Notes: generated by a model from the letters alone, not told the origin. Counted from the first letter of the stretch, positions 33,516 through 42,093 are shown. The stretch is DNA of 64,000 bases from JAAYHG01 sp012735455 (GCA_050951365.1 JBMNIX010000001.1:62001-126000), one strand, 5' to 3'. Made by a program: numbers and translations.

Positions 33516-34645
33516 TCTGCTACCTCCTCGATCGCCCGAATGATCTCTTCCGGCATAATCAGGGTGCCGTCATACTTATTCAAAGGAACAATCTCAACTG
33601 CATCCGGTTTAACTTCTTTAACCTTATAGACCAGTTGACCGAAGTTCATCTCGGGTATGACTACCTTCTTGGTCCTGGCTAGTACTTGGGCCAAAGGCTT
33701 CTCTGGGAAGGGCCAGATGGTAATCGGCCTGAAGAGACCTACTTTAAGGCCGCGCTCACGCAATACGTTCACCGCTTCTTCGGCAGAACGGGAAACACAG
33801 CCTACGGCTACGATCAAGATCTCGGCGTCCTCAGTGGCTACCTCTTCCCACTGCCAAATCTTCTCTTTATGGCGTTCAATCTTGGAGTTGATGCTTCTAA
33901 TGGTACGATCTACGTTGGCCGGACTCAGGTTCGGCATGCCGTCGATGGTGTGGTGCATGCCCTGGATAACATAACGATAACCGGTGCCGAAAGGCATTAG
34001 GATAGGAATGCCTGTTTCATCGGTTTGATAAGGGTGATACTCTTCCGGGGGTACATCGGTAGTTCTTCTGTTTACGATCTCGAAATTGTCATATTGAGTT
34101 AGATCCACGCTTTCCCGCATGTGGCCAATCACTTCGTCCATGAGCAAGATGACCGGAGTCATATATTGCTCCGCTAGATTGAAGGCCTGGATAGTGGTCT
34201 TGTAGATCTCAGCCACAGAATTAGGATAGAGAACAATACGCGGGCTGTCGCCGGAGGTGCCATACTTGGACTGCATCAAGTCGCCCTGAGCGGGTAAGGT
34301 AGCACCACCGGTAGCAGGACCGCTGCGCTGGACGTCCACCAAGACAATGGGCATCTCGGCCATGGCAGCAAAGCCCAGGTTCTCCTGCATCAGATCAAAG
34401 CCGGGGCCACTGGTGGCGGCGATAGCCTTCTGGCCCATCATGGAAGCACCGATGATAGCACCAATACTGGCCAGCTCATCCTCCATCTGAATAAAACGTC
34501 CCCCAACCTTGGGCAGCTCTTCTGCCAGGATCTCCATTACCTCGGAAGAAGGTGTAATGGGATAACCCGCGCAGAAGCGCACGCCTGCCTTTAGCGCCCC
34601 AAGGGCACAGGCTTGGTTTCCCTGAATCAGTTGAACCTTAGGCAT
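33512..34645 (-). CDS. 2-oxoacid:ferredoxin oxidoreductase alpha subunit, module 2
   Basis: This 377-residue KorA-type subunit has CAGYPITPSSEVME near 31-44, TSGPGFDLMQ near 89 and a substrate loop SGPATGGATLPAQGD near 116-130, all close to the family norm. It overlaps the ferredoxin gene by 8 bases. 2-oxoglutarate or a branched/aryl 2-oxo acid are the natural guesses for its substrate; sequence alone does not decide. Confidence 0.93.
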   Translation of the reverse strand: MPKVQLIQGNQACALGALKAGVRFCAGYPITPSSEVMEILAEELPKVGGRFIQMEDELASIGAIIGASMMGQKAIAATSGPGFDLMQENLGFAAMAEMPIVLVDVQRSGPATGGATLPAQGDLMQSKYGTSGDSPRIVLYPNSVAEIYKTTIQAFNLAEQYMTPVILLMDEVIGHMRESVDLTQYDNFEIVNRRTTDVPPEEYHPYQTDETGIPILMPFGTGYRYVIQGMHHTIDGMPNLSPANVDRTIRSINSKIERHKEKIWQWEEVATEDAEILIVAVGCVSRSAEEAVNVLRERGLKVGLFRPITIWPFPEKPLAQVLARTKKVVIPEMNFGQLVYKVKEVKPDAVEIVPLNKYDGTLIMPEEIIRAIEEVAE

Positions 34646-34847
34646 TTGTATCCTCCTTCACTTCCGTAACTGTGATGGCAATGTCAGGGCAACGGTACTC
34701 ACACAGCCTGCAGCCACTGCACTTCTCGGGGTAGGTGACAAAGACCCGCTCCTTCTCGTCCCGAGTAAAGACCCGTTTGGGGCAAAAGGCAAAACAAATG
34801 CCACAGTCTTTACACCACTTGTTGTTAATCTCAACTTTATAGCCCAC
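34638..34847 (-). CDS. Ferredoxin subunit (2x[4Fe-4S]) of 2-oxoacid oxidoreductase, module 2
   Basis: This 69-residue KorD-type ferredoxin carries CKDCGICFAFC and CSGCRLCEYRC, two full [4Fe-4S] motifs. GTG start with GGAGAG 7 bases upstream. It is the first structural gene of module 2, 157 bases after the GntR gene, and overlaps korA. The gap after the regulator gene shows no clear terminator or promoter. Confidence 0.92.
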   Translation of the reverse strand: MGYKVEINNKWCKDCGICFAFCPKRVFTRDEKERVFVTYPEKCSGCRLCEYRCPDIAITVTEVKEDTNA

Positions 34848-35004
34848 GCTTTAACTCTCCCTCCATCTGTTACTTTAAGAGGACGTCTCTACTACTGTGC
34901 TGATGGACTGGCCTAGGATGCCCGTTTCTCGTCATCACCCCTTTCGCTACAGGCTAGCCCCAGCACTAAAACAGACTCCACCACAGTCGCGCAAAAGGGA
35001 CCAC

Positions 35005-35685
35005 TTAGGTATTATTGGATCCTTTGCTTCTTACGCCCTCCAGTGTTCGCTCTTCCCCGCTCACCAGGTGTCCGAATACCAATTGTGCCACTTTGGCGGG
35101 ATCTCGCTCACGCAATGCCGCCACAATCTCCAGATGCTCACGGGTGGCTTGTTGAATAACCTCTTTGCGCAGTTTCAAGGAGTTCTCCTCAGCAAAATAG
35201 CGAATGCGCAGTGAATGCTCTTTAACTCGGTCCATTATATCAGCTAGTTCCTTGTTGGTTACGTATTTCGCCAAGAGATCATGGAGGGCCAGGTCAGACT
35301 CCATGTAGGCAGAAAAGTTATCTGTCTCCGCCAGCACCTGTTCCAGTTTTTCTTGGAGTTCGTCCAGTTCCTCCGGGGAACAGTTTAGAGCGGCTGTCTT
35401 GGCAGCATACGGCTCGAGCAGCCGCCGCACCTCCCAGACATCGCGCACATCCTCCAGTGTGATCTCTGTCACCTGGGCACCGCGGTTAGGGGTAAGCCGC
35501 ACCAGCCCTACACCCTCCAACCGGACCAAAGCCTCGCGCACCGGAGTAGTGCTGACACCAAACTCAGAGGCAAGTTTGTCAATCTGGAGCTCTTCACCGG
35601 GGACATACTTGTTAGTCAAAATCGCCTCCCGGATTACAGCAAAAAGCTGTTCCCGTAGCGAATTAAACCTTACCCTGCCTTTCAC
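35005..35685 (-). CDS. GntR-family (FadR/FCD) transcriptional regulator, module 2
   Basis: This roughly 226-residue regulator has a winged helix-turn-helix (about 5-70, with VSTTPVREALVRL) and an FCD domain containing MESDLALHDLL and EHLEIVAAL. It is a paralogue of the module-1 regulator. GTG at 35685 is chosen for the GGAGGAG site just upstream; an in-frame extension to 35730 lacks one and would begin in the promoter region. A perfect palindrome overlaps the -10 box of its promoter, so it very likely represses itself and module 2. The neighbouring D-aminoacylase gene is transcribed divergently and may be co-regulated. Confidence 0.9.
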   Translation of the reverse strand: MKGRVRFNSLREQLFAVIREAILTNKYVPGEELQIDKLASEFGVSTTPVREALVRLEGVGLVRLTPNRGAQVTEITLEDVRDVWEVRRLLEPYAAKTAALNCSPEELDELQEKLEQVLAETDNFSAYMESDLALHDLLAKYVTNKELADIMDRVKEHSLRIRYFAEENSLKLRKEVIQQATREHLEIVAALRERDPAKVAQLVFGHLVSGEERTLEGVRSKGSNNT

Positions 35686-35717
35686 AGACGCTCCTCCAGT
35701 CTTCAAGAAGGTCTCAC

Positions 35718-35750
35718 ATGTATTATACATTTGTTGTTTTTATCCGTCAA
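35718..35750 (-). promoter_or_regulatory. Promoter of module 2 with overlapping palindromic operator
   Basis: On the minus strand TTGACG (35745-35750), 17 bases and a perfect TATAAT (35722-35727) form a strong sigma-A promoter for the GntR gene. The palindrome ATGTAT-T-ATACAT (35718-35730) covers the -10 box. That position would make a bound GntR dimer a direct repressor. Confidence 0.75.
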
Positions 35751-35779
35751 TATACGATCGAGGAAGTAGAATCACGGCA

Positions 35780-35808
35780 TTGACAATCCAACAACCAACT
35801 GGTACCTT
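35780..35808 (+). promoter_or_regulatory. Possible promoter of the third D-aminoacylase gene
   Basis: A perfect TTGACA (35780-35785) is followed after 17 bases by a weak TACCTT (35803-35808), reading toward the deacylase gene at 35866. The palindrome bound by the divergent GntR regulator would lie about 50 bases upstream. The weak -10 box lowers confidence. Confidence 0.45.
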
Positions 35809-35865
35809 TGTTATAAAGGCTAAGGAAACAGTATTTGGAACATTAAAGCACAGGGGGGGAGAGAC

Positions 35866-37446
35866 TTGTTGGACCTGCTCGTGAAGAACGGCTTGATTGT
35901 GGACGGTTCCGGCAAAGAATCCTTTCGCGGCGACCTCGGGGTAAAGGATGGCCGCATCGCCTGTATCGGCGATCTGCCTCAGAGCGATGCCGCCCAAGTG
36001 GTTGACGCGGCAGGAAAAGTAGTGGCGCCCGGCTTTATTGACACCCACAGCCACTCCGAGCTTCGTCTCCTGGCCGCCCCAGTTCCCGAAGCCAAGATTA
36101 GGCAGGGCATTACCACGGAAATCCTCGGACAGGACGGTCTTAGCGTGGCCCCAGTACGTAGCGAAGACGTAGCGCTGTATCGCCAGCTCCTGGCTGGCCT
36201 CTTGGGCAACCCGGACATAGAGTGGAACTGGTCATCCCTAGATGAGTATTTCACCCGCCTGGAAGAACACGGCATACCCCTTAACGTGGCCTATCTGATT
36301 CCCCACGGCATGCTGCGCATTATCGCCATGGGCATGGAAAACAGACCCGCCACTGCAGCGGAGCTTCAGAAGATGAAATCCCTATTGAACACAATGCTTG
36401 ATCAAGGAGCCCTGGGCCTTTCCACTGGAATGATCTACCCGCCCTGCAGCTATGCCTCGGACGAAGAGCTAGTGGAACTCACGGCCGAAGTAGCCAAGCG
36501 AGGCGGCAACTTTGTCATCCACATGCGCAATGAAGGCCAATACCTGCTGGAGTCCCTGGAGCAAACCCTGGACATCTGCCGCAAGTCCGGCGTTGCCCTG
36601 CATGTTTCCCACCTTAAGGCCTTCGGCCGTGCCAACTGGCATAAGCCCGAACGCGTTCTTGAACTTATGGACATTGCCGCCGGTCAAGGACAAATCGTAA
36701 CAGGTGACCAGTACCCCTACATTGCCGGCAGCACCCTGCTCACCGCCTGCCTACCACAGTGGACCCTAGCCGGGGGCACCCAAGCCTGCCTAAGACGCCT
36801 GGCGGATGAAAGGGACACTATAAAGGAGTGGTTCCAGAAGGACATAACTGTCTGGGACAACCGTTCCCTTTCTATCGGTTGGGAGAACATCGTGGTCTCT
36901 GCAGTAAAGACAGCAGACAATCGTTGGACTGAAGGTTTGTCGATAGCGCAGATCGCCGAACGGCGCCAAGTGGACCCGGTGGATGCCCTCTGCGACCTCC
37001 TCCTGGAAGAAGAATTAGCCGTTACCCATATCATGTTTTACGGGTGTGAGGAAAACGTTCGGACCTACATGACTTATCCAAACACCATGATCTGCACCGA
37101 TGGCATCTATGGCGGGCGTCCCCATCCGCGACTCTATGGCAGCTTCCCACGCGTACTGGGACGTTACTGCCGTGAACTGGGGCTCCTCCGCCTGGAGGAA
37201 GCGGTCTATAAGATGACAGGACTGCCGGCCGCAACCTTCGGGCTAAGAGACCGCGGCCGACTGGCCCCAGGCTACGCCGCCGACATCACCATCTTTGACC
37301 CGGCCACCATATTGGACAACGCTACCTTCGAAGAACCTGAACAGTATCCGGTAGGGATCGATTATGTTATAGTCAACGGAGCTGTGACCTTATCGCAAGG
37401 GAATTACACCGGCGCAACCGCCGGTCACAGGCTGACTCGGGCTTAA
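35866..37446 (+). CDS. N-acyl-D-amino-acid deacylase, third paralogue (GQDG type)
   Basis: This 526-residue deacylase is closest in motifs to the one at 20.8 kb: HSHSE in place of HSHSD, ILGQDGLSVAP with aspartate at the zinc-cysteine position, VIHMRNE, HVSHLKAFG and CTDGIYG. It has the normal C-terminal beta-domain. TTG start with a GGGGAGAG site. It is transcribed divergently from the module-2 GntR regulator, with a 180-base shared region, linking deacylation to the oxidoreductase module. A strong terminator follows. Confidence 0.9.
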   Translation: MLDLLVKNGLIVDGSGKESFRGDLGVKDGRIACIGDLPQSDAAQVVDAAGKVVAPGFIDTHSHSELRLLAAPVPEAKIRQGITTEILGQDGLSVAPVRSEDVALYRQLLAGLLGNPDIEWNWSSLDEYFTRLEEHGIPLNVAYLIPHGMLRIIAMGMENRPATAAELQKMKSLLNTMLDQGALGLSTGMIYPPCSYASDEELVELTAEVAKRGGNFVIHMRNEGQYLLESLEQTLDICRKSGVALHVSHLKAFGRANWHKPERVLELMDIAAGQGQIVTGDQYPYIAGSTLLTACLPQWTLAGGTQACLRRLADERDTIKEWFQKDITVWDNRSLSIGWENIVVSAVKTADNRWTEGLSIAQIAERRQVDPVDALCDLLLEEELAVTHIMFYGCEENVRTYMTYPNTMICTDGIYGGRPHPRLYGSFPRVLGRYCRELGLLRLEEAVYKMTGLPAATFGLRDRGRLAPGYAADITIFDPATILDNATFEEPEQYPVGIDYVIVNGAVTLSQGNYTGATAGHRLTRA

Positions 37447-37455
37447 GGCTCAAAC

Positions 37456-37500
37456 AAGGGGGATGTCGCCTCAAGTCCTCCTCGAGGCGACATCCCCCTT
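37456..37500. terminator. Shared terminator between convergent deacylase and amidase genes
   Basis: A perfect 17-bp inverted repeat (37456-37472 with 37484-37500, 11-base loop) starts 10 bases after the deacylase stop. It faces the amidase gene from the other side, so it can serve both strands. The T-tract is only TT plus a pyrimidine stretch. Confidence 0.8.
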
Positions 37501-37556
37501 CTGCTTAGTAAGCCTCTCCAGAATCCGTTATCCAACCAGGGCACAAGTTCTCTCAG

Positions 37557-38765
37557 CTAATTCTCGTCCACTTTGAGAAGGGTATCGAGGAGTACCTGCG
37601 CCCCCTTACCACAGTCCTCCCAATCTGTCCATTCATCTGGGGCATGGGAGATTCCATCTTTGCTGGGCACGAAGATCATGCCTGTAGGAATGTTCTTATA
37701 GGCAAAACTCATGGCGTCATGCCCTGCTCCGCTGGCTATACGCAGGTTGGAGTAACCCCTTTCTGTTGCAACTTGTTCAATAATATCCTTTACCCACGGC
37801 GTAAGCCAAGCCGGATCCTTATCCATGCGCACCTCAAAGGTGTAGTCCATCAGGCCCTCTGCTTTCTGGCGCAGAATCTGAAGTACCCGCTCTACTTTTT
37901 TCTTCTCCAGAGCGCGGAGTTCCACTACGAACTCAACCTCACCTGGCACAACGTTAGCCGCCCCCGGCTTTACCTCCAGCATCCCCACTGTCCCCACCAT
38001 ATCTCCTTCCTGTTTAACCAACTCGGGGACAGCCAAGATGATCTGACAAGCTGCTAGTAACGCATCCTGCCGCATGTCCATGGGCGTGGTACCAGCATGA
38101 TTAGCCTTACCCTTGAAAGTGAAGAGATAACGACTTATACCTACAATTCCTTCTACGACACCAATAGAATACCCCTTGGCATCAAGTACCCCGCCCTGCT
38201 CAACGTGCAGCTCCAAGTAGCACTTTACCGTACTCGGGTCACGCACCTCAAGATTCCGCGGAGCCAACCCGGCAGAAACAAGGAGCTGCTCTAGGGTGGT
38301 ACCATCCTCACTGACAACCTTATTCCAGTCGTCGGCACTGATAGACCCCAGCATGGCTCTGCTGCCGAAGGTACCTGTAAGATACGACCCTTCTTCATCA
38401 GCAAACGCAATTACCTCAACAGGGTGGTCCAAGCTGACATTGTTGTCTCGCAGTGTCTGCATCACCTCGATGGCAGCCATAACCCCTAGCGCCCCATCGA
38501 ACTGACCGCCATCTGGTACAGTATCAATATGGGACCCCATTACAATGGCCGGCCCACCCCTTGAGCCCTCGACTCGCCCAATTAGGTTCCCTACCGGGTC
38601 CGTGTACACCTGGCAACCTGCCTTCTTCATTAATTCAGTTACATACTCTCTAGCTTGCCTATCCGCCGCTGAAAACGATGCGCGGGAGACTCCGCCGGAC
38701 GGTGTGCATCCGATCATGCCCAGCTGGGTTAAGTGTTCACGCAGACGATCCGAATTGATTCTCAT
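37557..38765 (-). CDS. M20-family hydantoinase/carbamoylase-type amidase
   Basis: This 402-residue zinc hydrolase resembles N-carbamoyl-L-amino-acid hydrolases and allantoate amidohydrolase. Metal-ligand motifs are GSHIDTVPDGGQFDG (near 76-90), DEEGSYL (near 123) and ELHVEQG (near 190); the dimer-domain motif NHAGTTPM and terminal GHDAMSF are also present. The ATG at 38765 has GAGGAGGAG upstream. It would release free amino acids from N-carbamoyl or ureido compounds. It sits 79 bases after the AbgA-like gene and may be co-transcribed with it. Confidence 0.9.
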   Translation of the reverse strand: MRINSDRLREHLTQLGMIGCTPSGGVSRASFSAADRQAREYVTELMKKAGCQVYTDPVGNLIGRVEGSRGGPAIVMGSHIDTVPDGGQFDGALGVMAAIEVMQTLRDNNVSLDHPVEVIAFADEEGSYLTGTFGSRAMLGSISADDWNKVVSEDGTTLEQLLVSAGLAPRNLEVRDPSTVKCYLELHVEQGGVLDAKGYSIGVVEGIVGISRYLFTFKGKANHAGTTPMDMRQDALLAACQIILAVPELVKQEGDMVGTVGMLEVKPGAANVVPGEVEFVVELRALEKKKVERVLQILRQKAEGLMDYTFEVRMDKDPAWLTPWVKDIIEQVATERGYSNLRIASGAGHDAMSFAYKNIPTGMIFVPSKDGISHAPDEWTDWEDCGKGAQVLLDTLLKVDEN

Positions 38766-38844
38766 GAGTACTCCTCCTCGCTGATTGTATTTATACTTGG
38801 GGGAAACCGATTCTGACTTGTCTGGGTCCGCCGTGTTCTCTTCT

Positions 38845-40155
38845 TCAAAGGGCTGCAGTAGAAAGCTGCAACACCACTTCGCCCAAGAGCTTAACACCTA
38901 GAGGCAAGACCTCCTCATCGATGTCAAAGAAGGCATTGTGGTGACCTGCAGCAAGATCCGTACCTAAGAGCAGATAAGTAGCCTGTCCTCCCTGCTTCTG
39001 CACCCTGTCCATGAAAAAGGTATAGTCTTCGCTGCCACTCACTGGACCCCTCTCCAATATAGTTGTGCACCCGGGAACGCTGCGAGCTATCTTGGCTATC
39101 TTCTTTACTAAAGGCTCACTCACTGTACCGCCCAAGGCAGCACCTGCGGCGGTTATGTCTGTACCAACGTCGTGCATGGCAGCGGCACTTCGGACTATCT
39201 TAATTGCTCGTTCCTTCACAAACTTATTCAGTTCCGTGGTAGCCCCACGCGTTTCAATTTCCATCTGGGCTCGCGCCGGAATCACATTGCGTCCACTGCC
39301 GGCCACCAAAGTACCGACATTAATACGAGTGGCGCCGCCGCTATGGCGAGAAATAGCATGCAGGTTGAGGACTGCGGTGGCAGCAGCCAAGAGGGCATTA
39401 TTCCCCGCCTCCGGTTCACCTCCAGCATGGGCAGGCTTCCCGTTGAAAGTCACGTCGAGCTTGGAAGTGGCCAAAAACCCTTCCCCACCGCAGACCACCC
39501 TGCCCACAGGGCTATGACCCATGCCAACGTGGATTCCAAGCATGTAGTCAACATCGTCTACGACACCAGCTGTAACCATAGCCCTGGCCCCGCGCACTCC
39601 CTCCTCCGCCGGCTGGAAGACAAGCTTTATCCTGCCGTGGAGTTCATCTTGAACCGCCTTCAGCATCTCTGCTAGACCGAGGCCGATAGCGGCGTGGGCA
39701 TCGTGACCACAGGCGTGCATTGCCCCCTCGTTAAGTGAGGCGAACCCCTCCGTAAACGGGCGATGGCGCGCTTCTTTGGCTTCTTCCAGATCATTGGCAT
39801 CCATGTCGAAACGGAGACCAATAGTAGGGCCGGGGCGTCCCGTATCCAAGACAGCCACCACCCCTGTCTTGCCGCCAGTCATCAGCTCTACGATTTCCGC
39901 ATCTGCCCCCTGCTCAACAGCACGTCTCTGCCTGCGGGCAAGCTCGTCCGCTGCCGGTACTCCCATCATTTCCTCTTCCTTGATTACCTTTTCACCATAA
40001 CTTACGTCATATCCCAACTCCTCTAAACGTCTCACCACTTGAGCTGCCGTACGGAATTCCGTCCAGGCTGGTTCCGGATAGCGGTGAAAATCACGTCGCA
40101 TCGCAATGAGCTTTTCCCTAAGCTCGTCCACAAGTGACTCAATCTTCTTGTTCAA
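38845..40155 (-). CDS. AbgA-like p-aminobenzoyl-glutamate hydrolase subunit / M20 peptidase
   Basis: This 436-residue M20D hydrolase is the same length as E. coli AbgA and shares its diagnostic insert (MGVPAADELARRQRRA near residue 66). It also has HACGHDAHAAIGLGLA, FQPAEEGVRGARAMV and GSEDYTFFM. In E. coli AbgA works with AbgB to cleave p-aminobenzoyl-glutamate. No AbgB or AbgT gene is visible here, so it may act alone on another N-acyl amino acid. TTG at 40155 is chosen for the GGAGGAGG site 9 bases upstream, giving the typical KKIESLVDELREKL opening. Confidence 0.85.
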   Translation of the reverse strand: MNKKIESLVDELREKLIAMRRDFHRYPEPAWTEFRTAAQVVRRLEELGYDVSYGEKVIKEEEMMGVPAADELARRQRRAVEQGADAEIVELMTGGKTGVVAVLDTGRPGPTIGLRFDMDANDLEEAKEARHRPFTEGFASLNEGAMHACGHDAHAAIGLGLAEMLKAVQDELHGRIKLVFQPAEEGVRGARAMVTAGVVDDVDYMLGIHVGMGHSPVGRVVCGGEGFLATSKLDVTFNGKPAHAGGEPEAGNNALLAAATAVLNLHAISRHSGGATRINVGTLVAGSGRNVIPARAQMEIETRGATTELNKFVKERAIKIVRSAAAMHDVGTDITAAGAALGGTVSEPLVKKIAKIARSVPGCTTILERGPVSGSEDYTFFMDRVQKQGGQATYLLLGTDLAAGHHNAFFDIDEEVLPLGVKLLGEVVLQLSTAAL

Positions 40156-40456
40156 CCCGGCATCCCTCCTCCACCAAGCATTTTTTCTTCTCTGCTGAAG
40201 TACCAGTGCCAGTGCATACACCTGGTGCTCAGCTTATACGCTTTCGTCAAACCAATTATCGTAAACCGCTGGCTGATCATGGTAAACAGTAACAATTGAT
40301 CTAATTATCTATTCTAGGCCTGGCACGATTTCCCTTTGCAAAGTTTTCTTTTATGACAGTCATACCCCAGCCCTGTTAGCAAAAGCCCGGCTGCTCAAAC
40401 CGGGCTCTTACTCACCTATTCAATTTGTACATTCACTCTACGTATTCCCAAGAACC
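40156..40456. other. Gap between the AbgA-like gene and the metallohydrolase operon
   Basis: About 300 bases hold the upstream region of the AbgA-like gene and the terminator of the neighbouring operon (40384-40406). I found no clear sigma-A promoter. A TGGCACG followed by TTTGCA on the plus strand resembles a sigma-54 promoter but has the wrong spacing and no gene ahead of it. Confidence 0.5.
40384..40406 (-). terminator. Terminator of the tct-metallohydrolase operon
   Basis: AGCCCGG and CCGGGCT form a 7-bp stem with a 9-base loop, followed on the minus strand by TTTTG. It lies 50 bases after the stop codon of the M29-like gene and closes the six-gene operon. Confidence 0.8.
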
Positions 40457-41416
40457 TCAAAACACAAACTTACCCTTGTCTATAATAAGTTTCTGGTCTA
40501 CCCAGAGGCTAGGCCTCCCTAGTACACCATCCAAGTGGCTGCAGCTCTCATTCTTACCGGCCAAGGTCAGATTATCACCCAGTGCCAGGTGGATACTACC
40601 AATACGCTTTTTATCTTCCGAGACTGTCGTGCCATGCCGCGCCCGTGGGTTGGTACCGACGGCGAACTCTCCTAAAACGAAGGAATTCTCATCACCGCGC
40701 TCCTTGAGCACCGCCTTGAGCTGAGCTGCTTGTTGTCCACCGGATATCTCAACTACCTTGCCCTGTTCAAATCTCCAAATGACGGCCTCTTTCAGCATAC
40801 CCACTTGGTGAATGGAAGAATCCACCACCACGGTACCATTTGCTGTACCCTCCACTGGTGCCATGGCAGCCTCCCCATCGGGGAAACAGCCTATGGTACC
40901 GGGCCGAAACACACCAGCCAGCTCAAAGCAGGGACGATCGGCAATAGAAAAGGTAAGATCCGTACCGAGCTCACTGGTAATCCTGACCTGGGAACCGGCT
41001 GTAAGGAGAGCGGCCACCTCGCGGGTGATGCGTCCCACTTCCGCATAGTCGGCCGTAGCCGCGCCCTCGGTCAAGGTTTCAATGCTGATCTCTGGCATGC
41101 CAATGTACTTGATCCCCTGCTTCAGGGCAGTGCGTACGCAAGTGGTATGGGCAAAACCGGTAGAAGTGGCAAACAACATCAGTTGGGAACCCAACACTCC
41201 CTGAGCTATAACCCGCGTTGGTTCTAAACCGTGAACCGGACGTCGGATCATGACAGTGATAGTGGGCTCCAACCCTAGTTGATAAGCCGCGGCCGCAAGA
41301 GCATCTGCCACTTCTGGTTCTATTCCTGTATCTGTAATAATGGTTACTTCCTGCACCCCATCTTTATTGAGCTCAACTGGAATACGAGCATACTTCATCA
41401 ATGCCATGTATCTCAT
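40457..41416 (-). CDS. M29-aminopeptidase/NicX-like metallohydrolase
   Basis: This 319-residue protein resembles the M29 aminopeptidases and the homologous 2,5-dihydroxypyridine dioxygenase NicX. The C-terminal metal region is visible in order: GEFAVGTNP (near 250), SEDKKRIGSIHLALGDN (near 275-291) and SCSHLDG (near 299-305). These carry the expected Glu, Glu, His, His and Asp ligands. It is shorter than classical M29 peptidases (about 400 residues). ATG start with GGAGG 8 bases upstream, 3 bases after the preceding gene. As the last gene of a transporter operon with a ferredoxin protein, it may act on an imported ring or amide compound. I cannot assign a substrate. Confidence 0.7.
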   Translation of the reverse strand: MRYMALMKYARIPVELNKDGVQEVTIITDTGIEPEVADALAAAAYQLGLEPTITVMIRRPVHGLEPTRVIAQGVLGSQLMLFATSTGFAHTTCVRTALKQGIKYIGMPEISIETLTEGAATADYAEVGRITREVAALLTAGSQVRITSELGTDLTFSIADRPCFELAGVFRPGTIGCFPDGEAAMAPVEGTANGTVVVDSSIHQVGMLKEAVIWRFEQGKVVEISGGQQAAQLKAVLKERGDENSFVLGEFAVGTNPRARHGTTVSEDKKRIGSIHLALGDNLTLAGKNESCSHLDGVLGRPSLWVDQKLIIDKGKFVF

Positions 41417-41419
41417 CTC

Positions 41420-42091
41420 TTAGTCCTCCCCTGGCGCCCCACAGGATGACTCTAAGTCCCCTTGGGCCAAATAACGTTCAAGGACCTCAACAGCACGATC
41501 CACATTCACGATGCCGCAAGTGCAGGGGCGCGCCAGCTCCTCTGCTGCCTCGCGAACAGTCTTTCTTCCCCGGCGTACCAGATCAGCCTGCTTTTCCACC
41601 AAGGACTTGGCCAACATACCATGCCCGCACATGCTGACGATTTCCATAACTGCCTCAACCGGCAGGCGTTCGGTCCGGCCCCAAACACCTAATGACAAAT
41701 TGATGGAATGAGGCCTCAGGCCAAGCTCATCAGCGATCTTGAGAACTTCGTCCGTTAGACCACTTACCGTAACAGAGATGCCGTAATCATTCTCCTTGAC
41801 TTTTCTTAGTACTTGCATCACTTTATCCCGGTCGGAAAAGCAGCACCTTACACGCGGCACAGCCGCTTTGTACAGGTTGTCTCTAATATCTTCTATAGTA
41901 GCACCATCGTAGATGTTGCGGATCTCGTAAGATCCAATATTGGTCGGACCTGCCTCGGCAATAATGTCAACGATTTCCCTCAGTTTTTCGTGCGAACCTT
42001 CGTGGTTAATTCGCGCGGCAGGAGTGAATAAAAGAACATAGTCATTTCTTAGGGATTCCACGCTTCCACGTCGATGCAGTGAGTGAGTCAT
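41420..42091 (-). CDS. Conserved-looking cysteine-bearing protein of unknown function
   Basis: I do not recognise this 223-residue soluble protein. The N-terminal two thirds look like an alpha/beta fold. The C-terminal region has a cysteine pattern, MCGHGM near residue 154 and PCTCGIVN near 189-196, that could bind a metal or Fe-S cluster. The stretch between (KSLVEKQADLVRRGRKT) is helical and basic. It lies 2 bases after the ferredoxin-domain gene and 3 bases before the M29-like gene, so the three products are made together. It may be a subunit of a complex with the ferredoxin protein. Confidence 0.75.
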   Translation of the reverse strand: MTHSLHRRGSVESLRNDYVLLFTPAARINHEGSHEKLREIVDIIAEAGPTNIGSYEIRNIYDGATIEDIRDNLYKAAVPRVRCCFSDRDKVMQVLRKVKENDYGISVTVSGLTDEVLKIADELGLRPHSINLSLGVWGRTERLPVEAVMEIVSMCGHGMLAKSLVEKQADLVRRGRKTVREAAEELARPCTCGIVNVDRAVEVLERYLAQGDLESSCGAPGED

Positions 42092-42093
42092 GC

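Noticed and set aside
23638..35685. Interpretation of the SucCD genes as part of a TCA cycle
   Set aside because: No citrate synthase, aconitase, fumarase or other cycle gene is nearby, and each pair is locked to a ferredoxin oxidoreductase and GntR regulator.
40321..40340. Plus-strand TGGCACG followed by TTTGCA, resembling a sigma-54 promoter
   Set aside because: GG and GC are 14 bases apart instead of 10, and no plus-strand gene lies downstream.
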